DNA of 64,000 nt from the NCBI RefSeq assembly GCF_027922185.1, contig NZ_BSFE01000001.1, positions 62,001-126,000 of the forward strand. The letters run 5' to 3'. This stretch comes from Maricaulis virginensis. GTDB taxonomy: Bacteria; Pseudomonadota; Alphaproteobacteria; Caulobacterales; Maricaulaceae. The position numbers were made by a program, and so were the translations under genes. This document shows, piece after piece, positions 25,386 to 35,345 of this stretch; position 1 is the first letter of the stretch, and each line of letters begins with the position of its first letter. A model generated the notes under the pieces. The model worked only from the letters and a program-made list of their open reading frames with translations, did not search any database and was not told where the DNA came from.

Positions 25386-26836
25386 AACTGTCAGAGCTGA
25401 TGCCCGAAGACGCGTTTGCGCCGGAAGACGGCGCCGTCGAGGTGCGTGGCCTGACCCTGGACAGCCGGAGGGTGGAGCCGGGTTTCCTGTTTGCCGCCCT
25501 GCCGGGGGTGAAGACGCATGGGCGGGATTTCATCCCCCAGGCCGTCGCTCAGGGCGCGGCGGTGATCCTGACCGATATCGCGGTGGAGGGGCTGGACATT
25601 CCGGTCCTTGTCACCGACGAGCCGGCCGCCGTCCTGGCCGAGCTGGCGGCGCGCTTCTATCCGCGCCAGCCGGAGCATGTGGTGGCCGTGACCGGGACAA
25701 ACGGCAAGAGCTCGACCGTGGAATTCCTTCGCCAGGTCTGGTCGGCCGCTGGACGCGATGCCGCCTGTCTGGGCACGCTGGGCGTGACCCGGGGCACAGC
25801 GCGTGAAGTGACCGGCTATACCACGCCGGATGCAGTGGCCCTGCATCGTGCCCTCGATGCGCTCGCAAGCGACGGGGTCACGCATCTGGCGATGGAGGCC
25901 TCCAGCCACGGGCTGAAGCAGCACCGCATGGACGGGGTCGCGGTGAGCGTCGGCGCCTTCACCAATCTGACCCAGGATCACCTGGATTATCATCCCGATT
26001 TCGCCGATTATTTCGTATCCAAAGAATTGCTCTTTTCCGAACGCGTCGCCGAAGGTGGCCGGGCTGTTGTCAATGTCGACAGCGAGTGGGGCCGCCGCAT
26101 GGCCGAGACGGCGCGGCAGCGCGGTCTGGACACGGTCACGATCGGCTGGCGCGGCGAGGATCTGTCGATCCGCGAGATCACGCCGCGCCCGGCGAGCCAG
26201 GATGTCAGCTTTGCCTGGAAGGGTGCCGAGCACAGCCTGGAAATCCCGCTGGTCGGCGAGTTCCAGATCCTCAATGCCCTGTGCGCCGCGGCGATTGCCC
26301 TGGGTGACGGGGTCGAGACCGAAACCGTCCTGGCCACACTGCGACAGCTGGAAGGCGTGCCCGGCCGGCTGGAGAAGGTTGGCGAGACGCGGGAGGCCGC
26401 GCCGGTCCTGGTGGACTATGCCCACACGCCGGACGGTCTGGACAAGCTCCTGCGTGCGGCTCGGCCGCACACACAGGGGCGTGTCATCGTCGTCTTCGGA
26501 TGCGGCGGCGACCGCGATCCGTCCAAGCGCCAGAAAATGGGGGCGATCGCGGCCAGCCAGGCCGATCACATCATCGTCACCGACGACAATCCGCGGTCGG
26601 AAGATCCCGCGGCGATCCGTGCGGCAGTCCTCAAGGGCTGCCCGGAGGCCGAGGAGATCGCCGACCGCAGCGCCGCGATCCGCCGCGGCGTTTCCATGCT
26701 GGGCGAGGGCGACTGCCTGCTGATCGCCGGCAAGGGACATGAGACGGGGCAGATCGTGAATGGGACCACGCTGCCTTTCGACGACCGCGAGGAGGCCCGC
26801 AAAGCTCTGGGGGAAAGGGAGGCCGCGCATGTCTGA
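25382..26836 (+). CDS. murE: UDP-MurNAc-L-Ala-D-Glu:meso-DAP ligase
   Basis: A 484-aa Mur ligase adding meso-diaminopimelate to the muropeptide precursor. The ATP loop GTNGKSSTVEFL, VDYAHTPDGLDKLL and the DNPRSEDP motif are present; DNPR is the signature that selects meso-DAP over lysine, so the cell wall should be of the DAP type. GTG start overlaps the ftsI stop by 4 nt. Confidence 0.95.
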   Translation: MKLSELMPEDAFAPEDGAVEVRGLTLDSRRVEPGFLFAALPGVKTHGRDFIPQAVAQGAAVILTDIAVEGLDIPVLVTDEPAAVLAELAARFYPRQPEHVVAVTGTNGKSSTVEFLRQVWSAAGRDAACLGTLGVTRGTAREVTGYTTPDAVALHRALDALASDGVTHLAMEASSHGLKQHRMDGVAVSVGAFTNLTQDHLDYHPDFADYFVSKELLFSERVAEGGRAVVNVDSEWGRRMAETARQRGLDTVTIGWRGEDLSIREITPRPASQDVSFAWKGAEHSLEIPLVGEFQILNALCAAAIALGDGVETETVLATLRQLEGVPGRLEKVGETREAAPVLVDYAHTPDGLDKLLRAARPHTQGRVIVVFGCGGDRDPSKRQKMGAIAASQADHIIVTDDNPRSEDPAAIRAAVLKGCPEAEEIADRSAAIRRGVSMLGEGDCLLIAGKGHETGQIVNGTTLPFDDREEARKALGEREAAHV

Positions 26837-28241
26837 ACCGCTCTGGACAGCCCGACAGGCCATGGCCGCGACCGGCGGCATGCTGGTCGGCGATACCGGC
26901 TGGACCTGTTCCGGCGTCTCGATCGACAGCCGCACGATCCGGCCCGGCGATCTCTTTGTCGCCCTGAAGGACGAGCGCGACGGGCACGACTATGCCGCCG
27001 CGGCCCTGAAAGCCGGCGCTGCGGCCTGCCTGATCTCGCGCGGCGATCTGGCCCTCGAGCCGGCGCTCCAGGTGAAGGACACGCTGGCCGCGCTGCGCAG
27101 TCTCGGCGAGGCCGCCCGCGAGCGCTGTGACGCGATCCGCGTCGCGGTGACGGGCAGTGTCGGCAAGACCACCGTCAAGGACGCGCTGGCTGCCGTATTC
27201 CGCGCTGCAGGCCCGGCGCACTGGAGCGTGAAGTCCTACAATAATCACTGGGGCGTCCCGCTGACGCTGGCGCGCATGCCGCGCGACACGCAGCGCGCTG
27301 TCTTCGAGATGGGCATGAACCATGCCGGCGAGATCCGCGACCTGTCGTCGATGGTGCGGCCGCATGTTGCGATGATCACCCGCATTGCACCGGCGCACCT
27401 GGAACATCTTGGCTCGATCGAGGCCATCGCCGATGCCAAGGCGGAGATCTATGAGGGGCTGGAAACGGACGGTGTCGCGATCTATCCCGCCGACGATGCC
27501 CAGGCCGGGCGTCTGGCACGTCATGCCCGCCATTCCGGTGCCGCCTTCATGCTGGACTTCGGCACCGCAAAGGACGCAGCCATCCGTATCGAGTCGTTCG
27601 AAACGGGGCTCGACGGATCGCGCGGCATCGCCAATGTGCTGGGCATGCGCGTGCCCTTCTCGGTCAAGGCATCGGGCGTGCACTGGGCCTGGAATATCGC
27701 CGCCATCTTTGCCGCCTCGGCTGGCGCCGGCCTGGATGCCGGCGATGTCGCCGAAGCGCTGGCGGGGCTGGAAGCCGGTGCCGGCCGTGGCCGCGTGCTG
27801 ACCCTGGCGCACCCCGCCGGCGGCAGCTTCACCCTGCTCGACGATGCCTATAACGCCAATCCGGTCTCCATGGCTGCCGCGATCTCGGCGCTCGGTGCCG
27901 CGCGTCCCGGTGAGGGCGGGCGCCGCATCGCCGTCCTGGGCGACATGCTGGAGCTGGGACCGGACGAGGGTGCCATGCACGCCGCGCTCGCCGAACCGCT
28001 CGAGGCGGCCGGTGTCGACGAGGTCTATACGTGTGGCAGCCGGATGCGCAGCCTCCATGACGCCTTGCCCGCGACCCGCCGCGCAGGCTATGCGGCAAAT
28101 GCGGACGAGGGGCTCGACCTGATCAGGGCAGCAATCCGGCCGGGGGATGTTGTGCTCGTCAAAGGGTCGAATGCCTCCGGTCTCCACAGGATTGCCGCAT
28201 ATCTGGCCGACGGTTCCGCGCTCGGATTGACGGAGGCCTGA
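26829..28241 (+). CDS. murF: UDP-MurNAc-tripeptide D-Ala-D-Ala ligase
   Basis: A 470-aa Mur ligase catalysing the last cytoplasmic step of the muropeptide: addition of D-Ala-D-Ala. ATP loop GSVGKTTVKDAL, the NHWGVPLTLARMP region, FEMGMNHAGEI and DDAYNANPVSM are typical. The chosen ATG (MSEPLWTARQ) overlaps the murE end by 8 nt. Confidence 0.95.
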   Translation: MSEPLWTARQAMAATGGMLVGDTGWTCSGVSIDSRTIRPGDLFVALKDERDGHDYAAAALKAGAAACLISRGDLALEPALQVKDTLAALRSLGEAARERCDAIRVAVTGSVGKTTVKDALAAVFRAAGPAHWSVKSYNNHWGVPLTLARMPRDTQRAVFEMGMNHAGEIRDLSSMVRPHVAMITRIAPAHLEHLGSIEAIADAKAEIYEGLETDGVAIYPADDAQAGRLARHARHSGAAFMLDFGTAKDAAIRIESFETGLDGSRGIANVLGMRVPFSVKASGVHWAWNIAAIFAASAGAGLDAGDVAEALAGLEAGAGRGRVLTLAHPAGGSFTLLDDAYNANPVSMAAAISALGAARPGEGGRRIAVLGDMLELGPDEGAMHAALAEPLEAAGVDEVYTCGSRMRSLHDALPATRRAGYAANADEGLDLIRAAIRPGDVVLVKGSNASGLHRIAAYLADGSALGLTEA

Positions 28242-28248
28242 TCCGCCC

Positions 28249-29352
28249 ATGCTGTATTTGTTGCTGTCGCCGCTGGCTGAAGACCTCCAGCTGGCCAACC
28301 TGTTCCGCTACATCACCTTCCGCACCGGCGGCGCGCTGATGACAGCGATGCTGATCGCCTTCCTGCTCGGCAAGCCGATGATCGCCTGGCTGCGCAGGAA
28401 GCAGGGTAAGGGCCAGCCGATCCGCGCCGAGGGTATTGAACGCCACGTCGTCGAGAAGACGGGGACGCCGACCATGGGCGGTTTCCTGATCCTGCTTGGC
28501 GTCATGGTCGGCACGCTCCTGTGGGCGGACCTGTCGAACGCCTATGTCTGGATTGTCGTTTTCGTGACCGCCGGTTTCGGTGTGATCGGTTTCATCGACG
28601 ACTATCTCAAGGTCACCAAGCAATCGACGGCGGGCTTTTCCGGACGGCTGAAACTGGCGACGGAATTCATCATCGCCCTGGTCGCCGTGGTCTGGGCGAC
28701 GGTCACGGCGCGGGGCCTGGGCATGGATACCGGGATGTCGACCTCGATCGCCTTTCCCTTCTTCAAGGACCTGGTGATCAATATCGGTCCGCTCTTCTAC
28801 GCCTTCGGCTGTATCGTCATCGTCGGCGCCGGCAATGCGGTGAACATGACCGACGGCCTCGACGGGCTGGCCATCGTGCCGGTGATGATTGCGGCGGCAA
28901 CTTTCGGCGCCATTGCCTATGTCGTCGGCCGGGTCGACTTCGCCGAATACCTGCAGGTCCACTACACCGCCGGCACGGGCGAGCTGCTGGTCTTCTGCGG
29001 CGCGCTGATCGGCGCCGGGCTGGGTTTCTTGTGGTGGAATGCGCCGCCGGCCATGGTCTTCATGGGCGATACCGGCTCGCTGTCGCTGGGCGGCGCGCTG
29101 GGCGCCATCGCCGTTGCCGTGAAGCACGAGATCGTGCTGGCGATTGTCGGCGGGCTGTTCGTGCTCGAGATCGTCTCGGTGATGGTGCAGGTCGCCAGCT
29201 TCAAGCTGACCGGCAAGCGCGTCTTCAAGATGGCGCCGATCCACCATCATTTCGAGCGGCATGGCTGGGCCGAGCCCACCATCGTCATCCGCTTCTGGAT
29301 CATTGCCGTCGTGCTCGCATTGATTGGACTTGCAACCCTGAAGCTGAGATAA
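28249..29352 (+). CDS. mraY: Phospho-MurNAc-pentapeptide transferase
   Basis: A 367-aa polytopic membrane enzyme that makes lipid I by moving phospho-MurNAc-pentapeptide onto undecaprenyl phosphate. Conserved motifs: TPTMGG, the DDYLK pair of aspartates, NMTDGLDGLA, MGDTGSL and the HHHFE loop. It starts 7 nt after murF. Confidence 0.96.
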   Translation: MLYLLLSPLAEDLQLANLFRYITFRTGGALMTAMLIAFLLGKPMIAWLRRKQGKGQPIRAEGIERHVVEKTGTPTMGGFLILLGVMVGTLLWADLSNAYVWIVVFVTAGFGVIGFIDDYLKVTKQSTAGFSGRLKLATEFIIALVAVVWATVTARGLGMDTGMSTSIAFPFFKDLVINIGPLFYAFGCIVIVGAGNAVNMTDGLDGLAIVPVMIAAATFGAIAYVVGRVDFAEYLQVHYTAGTGELLVFCGALIGAGLGFLWWNAPPAMVFMGDTGSLSLGGALGAIAVAVKHEIVLAIVGGLFVLEIVSVMVQVASFKLTGKRVFKMAPIHHHFERHGWAEPTIVIRFWIIAVVLALIGLATLKLR

Positions 29353-29361
29353 CAGCCCTTC

Positions 29362-30786
29362 ATGATCCCGATCCATGCATATGAAGGCCGCCGTGTCGCT
29401 GTGTTCGGATTGGGGCGCACAGGCATAGCCACGGCCAAGGCCCTCGCCGCAGGCGGCGCAGACGTATCCTGCTGGGATGACAGCGAGGCTGCGCGCGATC
29501 GCGCCGTGGCCGCCGGTCTGCAGCCGGACGATCTCAACCGGCGCGACTGGGGCGATATTGCCGCGCTGGTCCTGTCGCCGGGCATTCCGCTGACCCACCC
29601 CAAACCGCACCGCATGGTCGAGCTGGCCAACAGTGTCGGCGCGCCGGTGATCGGCGATATCGAGCTGTTCGCCCTGGCGCTTCGCGATGTGCCGGAAAAG
29701 CGCCGGCCGAAAGTGATCGGTATTACCGGCACCAACGGCAAGTCGACCACGACCGCACTGATCGGCCATATCCTGCGCGAGACCGGCCGCAAGACGGTTG
29801 TCGGCGGCAATATCGGTGACGCCATCCTGGCGCAGGATCCGCCCAGCCCGGGCCTGCACTATGTGCTGGAACTGTCCTCCTACCAGATCGATCTGACGCA
29901 TTCGCTCGCCTGCGACGTGGCGGTGCTGCTCAACATCACGCCGGATCACATCGACCGGCATGGCGATTTCGACGGCTATTTCCGCGCCAAGCAGCGCCTT
30001 TTCGAGATGCAGGCGCCGTCGGGCCAGGCGGTGATCGGCATCGACGACAACGAGACGGCGGCCTTCTTCTCCCGCCTGCGCCAGACCCGGCGCGAGGAAC
30101 AGGTTGTGCCGATCTCGTCCGGCCGTGTCTTCGCGCGCGGCGTCTATGCGCTGGGCGACCGGGTCTATGACGCACTGGATACGGCCTCGCATCCGGCGGT
30201 CGATCTGAAACGGGCACCGGCCCTGCCGGGGCGCCATAATGCCCAGAACGTCGCGGCCGCGCTCGCCGCCGTCCGGCTTCTGGGCGTATCGGCTCGTGCC
30301 GCGGCCGAGGCGATCTACACCTTTCCCGGACTGCCGCACCGCCAGGAAAGCGTCGCGACCCTTGGTGGCATCCGTTTCGTCAATGACAGCAAGGCCACCA
30401 ATGCCGAGGCCGCCATCCAGGCGCTCACCTGCTATGACAGCATCCGCTGGATCGTCGGCGGGCGGGCCAAGGAAGGCGGGCTGAAAGCGGCCATGGGCGC
30501 CGCCGGCCGGATCGCGCGCGCCTATCTGATCGGCGAGGCCGAGGAGCGCTTCGCCGGCGAGCTGGACGGCCAGATCCCGTTCACGCGTTGCGGCACGCTG
30601 GAAGCAGCGGTGACGGCTGCGGCCCGCGATGCCTGGGCGGACGGACGTCCCGGCGAGGTGGTGCTACTGTCTCCGGCCGCGGCCTCCTTCGACCAGTTCA
30701 CCTCCTACGAGGCGCGCGGCGACGCTTTCCGCACAATCGTCTCCGGCCTCACCGTTCCGGACGACGCTGCGGAGCATGTCTCGTGA
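29362..30786 (+). CDS. murD: UDP-MurNAc-L-Ala:D-Glu ligase
   Basis: A 474-aa Mur ligase that adds D-glutamate to UDP-MurNAc-L-alanine. An N-terminal Rossmann-like FGLGRTGIATAKAL, ATP loop GTNGKSTTTALIGH, the NITPDHIDRHG motif and VNDSKATNAEAA are visible. It lies 9 nt after mraY. The stop overlaps the ftsW GTG start by 4 nt. Confidence 0.95.
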   Translation: MIPIHAYEGRRVAVFGLGRTGIATAKALAAGGADVSCWDDSEAARDRAVAAGLQPDDLNRRDWGDIAALVLSPGIPLTHPKPHRMVELANSVGAPVIGDIELFALALRDVPEKRRPKVIGITGTNGKSTTTALIGHILRETGRKTVVGGNIGDAILAQDPPSPGLHYVLELSSYQIDLTHSLACDVAVLLNITPDHIDRHGDFDGYFRAKQRLFEMQAPSGQAVIGIDDNETAAFFSRLRQTRREEQVVPISSGRVFARGVYALGDRVYDALDTASHPAVDLKRAPALPGRHNAQNVAAALAAVRLLGVSARAAAEAIYTFPGLPHRQESVATLGGIRFVNDSKATNAEAAIQALTCYDSIRWIVGGRAKEGGLKAAMGAAGRIARAYLIGEAEERFAGELDGQIPFTRCGTLEAAVTAAARDAWADGRPGEVVLLSPAAASFDQFTSYEARGDAFRTIVSGLTVPDDAAEHVS

Positions 30787-31910
30787 TCCAGAACGTTTCC
30801 CGGGGATTGGGGACCTGGTGGCGCGGGGTCGACCGGACACTGCTGGTGGTGGTCATCGCGCTCATCGTGATCGGCCTGATCCTGTCCATGGCTGCCAGCC
30901 CTGCCATCGCCGGGCGGATCGGCATCGACGATCCCTTCCACTTCTTCTATCGCCAGAGCGTGTTCGCGGTGATCGGCCTTGTCGGGATGCTGGGCGTGTC
31001 GGCGCTCAATCCCAAGGGCGCGCGGCGGCTGGCCGTGATTGCGCTGGGCTGCTCGCTTCTGTTGATGGTGGCGACACTCTTCATCGGCAATGAGGTGAAG
31101 GGCGCGACCCGCTGGATACGCGTCGGCCCGCTTTCCCTGCAGGCCTCCGAATTCCTCAAGCCGGCGCTGATCGTCACGGCCGCCTGGCTGTTTGCCGAAG
31201 AAAAACGCGGTGCGCCGATCCCGGGCCGGGCGATCGCCTTCGGCATCTATATCGTGTCCATCGGCCTTTTGATGGCGCAGCCGGATTTCGGTCAGACCGT
31301 GCTTTTGACCCTGTGTTTCGGCGGCGTCTTCTTTGCCTCCGGCCTGTCCTGGCTGTGGGTGTCGGTGCTGGGAGGGCTGGCGGCGACCGGCTCGACGCTG
31401 GCCTATTTCACCTTCCCGCACGTCGCCAGCCGGGTCGACCGCTTCATCAATCCGGAGAGCGGCGACACCTACCAGATCGACCAAGCCATCGAGGCGATCT
31501 CGCGCGGCGGGATCGCCGGTGCGGGGCCGGGCGAGGGGGAGGTGAAGAACTTCCTGCCCGACGCCCATGCCGACTTCATCTTCGCCGTCGCTGCCGAGGA
31601 ATTCGGCCTGATGGCCTCGCTTGCCATTATCGGCCTGTTCGCGATCCTGGTGGCGCGCGCCTGGACCCAGGCGATGCGGCTGCAGGACAATTTCGCCCAG
31701 CTGGCGGTCGCCGGACTGGCGCTGCAATTTGCGCTGCAGGCGCTCGTCAACATCGGCGTGAACTTGAACCTCATCCCGCCCAAGGGCATGACTTTGCCCT
31801 TCGTATCCTACGGAGGGTCCTCCATGCTTGCGCTCGCCTTCGGGGCCGGCCTCCTTCTGGCTTTCACCCGCCGCCGTCCCGGTGCCTATTCGCTGCGGCA
31901 TTCGTCATGA
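30783..31910 (+). CDS. ftsW: Lipid II polymerase FtsW
   Basis: A 375-aa SEDS-family protein with about ten membrane helices that polymerises glycan strands at the septum with FtsI. Motifs include KGATRWIRVGPLSLQASEFLKPALI, the EAISRGGIAGAGPGEGEVK loop and PFVSYGGSSMLALAFGAGLL. A GTG start at 30783 overlaps the murD stop; longer in-frame extensions run inside murD and are rejected. Confidence 0.94.
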   Translation: MIQNVSRGLGTWWRGVDRTLLVVVIALIVIGLILSMAASPAIAGRIGIDDPFHFFYRQSVFAVIGLVGMLGVSALNPKGARRLAVIALGCSLLLMVATLFIGNEVKGATRWIRVGPLSLQASEFLKPALIVTAAWLFAEEKRGAPIPGRAIAFGIYIVSIGLLMAQPDFGQTVLLTLCFGGVFFASGLSWLWVSVLGGLAATGSTLAYFTFPHVASRVDRFINPESGDTYQIDQAIEAISRGGIAGAGPGEGEVKNFLPDAHADFIFAVAAEEFGLMASLAIIGLFAILVARAWTQAMRLQDNFAQLAVAGLALQFALQALVNIGVNLNLIPPKGMTLPFVSYGGSSMLALAFGAGLLLAFTRRRPGAYSLRHSS

Positions 31911-33013
31911 CGCCGCGCCGTTGCCTGATTGCCGCCGGCGGGACCGGCGGTCACATCTTTCCGGCACGCGCCGCGGCCGATGCGCTGATCGCGCGCGGCT
32001 GGCAGGTGCGCCTGGTCACGGATACGCGCGGCCTGCGCCATGCGGCGGATTTTCCGGCCGTTGCGATCGACGAGATCCATGCCGCCAGCCCGTCGACGAA
32101 AAACCCGGTCAAACTGGCCAGGGCGGCGCTGGAGCTGACCCAGGGCCTGGCCCAGACGCGCGGCATCGTGCAGCGCTGGAAACCGGACGTGGTCGCCGGC
32201 TTTGGCGGCTATCCCGCCTTTCCCGCGCTTGGCGTGGCGCAGTCGATGCGCATCCCCTTTGCCATTCATGAGCAGAATGCGGTGCTGGGCCGGGTCAATC
32301 GCATGTTTGCGGCCCGCGCGGGCTTTGTCGCCTCCGGCTTCGAGCGTCTGGACCGGCTGCCGGAGAAGGCGCGCAAGCGTCACATCCTCACCGGCAACCC
32401 GCTGCGCACACCCATCGTCGAGGCGCGGGCGGCCGGCTATCCGGCGCTGACGGAGGAGGGGCGGATCAATCTGCTCGTCCTCGGCGGATCGCTGGGCGCG
32501 CGCATCCTGTCGGAAACCGTGCCGGCGGCGGTGGCAAAACTCCCGGAAAAGCTGCGATCTCGCCTTGATGTCGTCCAACAGACCCGTGAGGAATCCCTCC
32601 CCATGGCCCGCGAGACCTATGCCCAAGCCGGCGTCAACGCCATTTGCGAACCCTTCTTCGAGGATGTCGGTGCGCTTTATGCCGCCAGCCATCTCGTGAT
32701 CGGCCGCTCCGGCGCGTCCACCGTGTCCGAAGTGGCCGGTGTGGGACGCCCCGCGATCTTCTGCCCGCTGGCCATCGCAACCGACGACCACCAGGCCGCC
32801 AATGCGGACGGGCTGGTCCAGGCCGTCGCCGCCGACATGCTGCGCGAAGCCGACTTCACGGCCGATCGCGTCGCCAGACTGCTTGAAACCCGCCTTACCA
32901 ACCCCGAAGACCTGGCCGAACGGGCCGCCGCAGCCCGCACGCTGGGCCGGCCCGACGCTGCGGAAACGCTGGCGAAATCGATCGACGGCCTGGTGCGAGG
33001 AGCGCTCGTATGA
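31907..33013 (+). CDS. murG: UDP-GlcNAc:undecaprenyl-PP-MurNAc-pentapeptide transferase
   Basis: A 368-aa GT28 glycosyltransferase that makes lipid II at the inner face of the membrane. The N-terminal loop AAGGTGGHIFPARAAAD, GFGGYPAFP, HEQNAVLGRVNR and the second-domain VIGRSGASTVSEVAGVGRP are diagnostic. ATGA overlap with the ftsW stop. Confidence 0.95.
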   Translation: MTPRRCLIAAGGTGGHIFPARAAADALIARGWQVRLVTDTRGLRHAADFPAVAIDEIHAASPSTKNPVKLARAALELTQGLAQTRGIVQRWKPDVVAGFGGYPAFPALGVAQSMRIPFAIHEQNAVLGRVNRMFAARAGFVASGFERLDRLPEKARKRHILTGNPLRTPIVEARAAGYPALTEEGRINLLVLGGSLGARILSETVPAAVAKLPEKLRSRLDVVQQTREESLPMARETYAQAGVNAICEPFFEDVGALYAASHLVIGRSGASTVSEVAGVGRPAIFCPLAIATDDHQAANADGLVQAVAADMLREADFTADRVARLLETRLTNPEDLAERAAAARTLGRPDAAETLAKSIDGLVRGALV

Positions 33014-34416
33014 AATTTGCCGCCCTGCCTTTCCCTGTCGGCCCTGTCCATTTCGTCGGTATCGGCGGCATCGGCATGAGCGGCATTGCCGAGGTCATGC
33101 TGAATCTCGGCTACCAGGTGCAGGGATCGGACATCCGCGCCAATCCGAATGTCGAGCGTCTGGAAGGTCTGGGCGCCCGGGTCGCGATCGGTCATGCGGG
33201 CGAGAATGTCGAAGGGGCAGGCGCCATCGTCGTCTCCTCCGCGATCAAGCCGGACAATCCCGAACTCGTCGCGGCGCGGGCGAAGAAAATCCCCGTCGTG
33301 CGCCGCGCGGAAATGCTGGCCGAGCTGATGCGGCTGAAATTCGCCGTCGCCGTCGGCGGCACGCACGGCAAGACGACCACGACCTCGCTGGTTTCGGTGC
33401 TGATGGATGCGGCGGGCGTCGATCCGACCGTGATCAATGGCGGCATCATTTCCGCCTATGGCTCGAACGCCAAGATGGGGCTGGGCGACTGGATGGCGGT
33501 CGAGGCCGACGAGAGCGACGGCTCCTTCCTGAAGCTGCGCTCGACCGTGGCCATCGTCACCAATATCGACCCGGAGCACATGGAGCATTACGGCAGCTTC
33601 GATGTGCTGCGGCAGGCCTTCTTCCAGTTCGTCGAGAACCTGCCCTTCTACGGCTTTGCCGTGCTGTGCACCGACCATCCGGAAGTGCAGTCGCTGGCCA
33701 GCCGCATCGAGGACCGCCGCGTCATCACCTATGGCAAGAACCCGCAGGCCGATGCGCGTCTGGAAAACCTGCGCATGGAGCCGTCCGGTTCGACCTTCGA
33801 CGTTACCTTCCGCCTGCGCGGCCAGGCGCCGGAGACCTGGCGCGATATCGTTCTGCCGATGATGGGCGAGCACAATGTGCTCAATGCCGTCGCGGCCCTG
33901 GCAACGGCCCGCGAGCTCGGTCTTACCGAAGAGGCCGCCAAGGGCGCGCTGAAGGGCTTTGGCGGGGTGAAGCGGCGCTTCACGCAGACCGGCAGCTGGA
34001 AGGGTGCAACCATTATCGACGATTACGGCCACCACCCGGTCGAGATCGCCGCTGTGCTGCGCGCAGCGCGCCAGGCCGCGACCGGCAAGGTGATCGCCGT
34101 GATGCAGCCGCACCGCTATTCCCGCCTGCACGACCTGTTCGAGGATTTCTCGACCTGCTTCAACGATGCCGACAGCGTGCTGGTCGCCCCGGTCTATACC
34201 GCCGGCGAGGATCCGATCGAGGGCGCCGACCGCGACCATCTCGTCGCCAGTCTGACGGCACACGGCCATCGCGACGCCCTGGCCATCACCCGCGACAGCG
34301 TTGCTGCCGAAGTCGCAAAACGGGCCGGCGAGGGCGACGTCGTCGTCTGTCTCGGCGCCGGCGACATCACGCAATGGGCCTACGCGCTTCCGGGTGAGCT
34401 GGAGGCGTTGGGGTGA
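33010..34416 (+). CDS. murC: UDP-MurNAc:L-alanine ligase
   Basis: A 468-aa Mur ligase performing the first amino-acid addition. N-terminal GIGGIGMSGIAEVML, ATP loop GTHGKTTTTSLVS, EADESDGSFLKL and DDYGHHPVEIAAVLRAAR are family-specific. It overlaps murG by 4 nt and murB by 4 nt. Confidence 0.96.
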   Translation: MKFAALPFPVGPVHFVGIGGIGMSGIAEVMLNLGYQVQGSDIRANPNVERLEGLGARVAIGHAGENVEGAGAIVVSSAIKPDNPELVAARAKKIPVVRRAEMLAELMRLKFAVAVGGTHGKTTTTSLVSVLMDAAGVDPTVINGGIISAYGSNAKMGLGDWMAVEADESDGSFLKLRSTVAIVTNIDPEHMEHYGSFDVLRQAFFQFVENLPFYGFAVLCTDHPEVQSLASRIEDRRVITYGKNPQADARLENLRMEPSGSTFDVTFRLRGQAPETWRDIVLPMMGEHNVLNAVAALATARELGLTEEAAKGALKGFGGVKRRFTQTGSWKGATIIDDYGHHPVEIAAVLRAARQAATGKVIAVMQPHRYSRLHDLFEDFSTCFNDADSVLVAPVYTAGEDPIEGADRDHLVASLTAHGHRDALAITRDSVAAEVAKRAGEGDVVVCLGAGDITQWAYALPGELEALG

Positions 34417-35345
34417 GCCTTCTCGCCCAGCTCCCGCCCGTTCGCGGCAAATATATCGGGCAGGCGCCGCTCAAGGATATCACCTGGCTGCGCGTTGGCG
34501 GTCCGGCGGATGTGCTCTACCTGCCGGCCGACGAGGCCGATCTGGCGCGCTTCCTGGCCGAGACGCCGGACGGGATCCCGGTTCATGTCCTGGGCGCCGG
34601 ATCGAACACGCTGGTGCGCGATGGCGGTGTGCCGGGCGTGGTGATCCGGCTCGGTCCGCCCTTCGCGAAGACGGAGGCGCTGGACGGCAATCGTCTGCGC
34701 GCCGGCGCCGGCGCGCTGGACCGGATGGTCGCGAAGGCCGCGGCCAAGGCAGGCCTGGCGGGCATGGAATACCTGATCGGTGTGCCCGGCACGATCGGCG
34801 GCGCGCTGCGCATGAATGCCGGCTGCTATGACCAGGAAACCGCCGATGTGATCGTCGAGGCCGTGGCGCTGGACCGGTCCGGGCGGCGCATCGTCGCCTC
34901 ACCGGACGAGCTGGCTTACAGCTATCGTCATTGCGAGGCGCCGGAGGACTGGATCTTCACCGAGGCCGTCTTCCAGGGCACGCCGGACGAGCCCGCCGCG
35001 ATCGAGGCGCGCATGGGCGAGATCACCGCCCGCCGCGAACAGACCCAGCCGATCCGGGAAAAGACATCGGGCTCGACCTTCGCCAATCCCGACCCGCCCG
35101 GCACGCCGGACCAGCGCAAGTCCTGGCAGCTGATCGACAGTGTCGGCGGCCGCGGCTTCTCGGTCGGGGGCGCAAGGTTTTCCGAACAGCACTGCAATTT
35201 CCTGATCAATGACGGTTCCGCCACGGCGGCCGATCTGGAAGAGGTAGGCGAGACGATCCGTGCCCGCATCCGCGAGACCCACGGTATCGACCTGCGCTGG
35301 GAAGTGCGGCGCGTCGGCAAGAGCCAGGAGGATCAATCCGAATGA
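34413..35345 (+). CDS. murB: UDP-N-acetylenolpyruvoylglucosamine reductase
   Basis: A 310-aa FAD enzyme reducing UDP-GlcNAc-enolpyruvate to UDP-MurNAc. FAD-domain strings TWLRVGGPADVLYLP and LGAGSNTLVRDGG, IGVPGTIGGALRMNAGCY, and the serine-containing KTSGSTFANPDPP (proton donor region) fit the shorter type II-like MurB. GTG start overlaps murC. The stop overlaps the next gene by 4 nt. Confidence 0.94.
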   Translation: MSLLAQLPPVRGKYIGQAPLKDITWLRVGGPADVLYLPADEADLARFLAETPDGIPVHVLGAGSNTLVRDGGVPGVVIRLGPPFAKTEALDGNRLRAGAGALDRMVAKAAAKAGLAGMEYLIGVPGTIGGALRMNAGCYDQETADVIVEAVALDRSGRRIVASPDELAYSYRHCEAPEDWIFTEAVFQGTPDEPAAIEARMGEITARREQTQPIREKTSGSTFANPDPPGTPDQRKSWQLIDSVGGRGFSVGGARFSEQHCNFLINDGSATAADLEEVGETIRARIRETHGIDLRWEVRRVGKSQEDQSE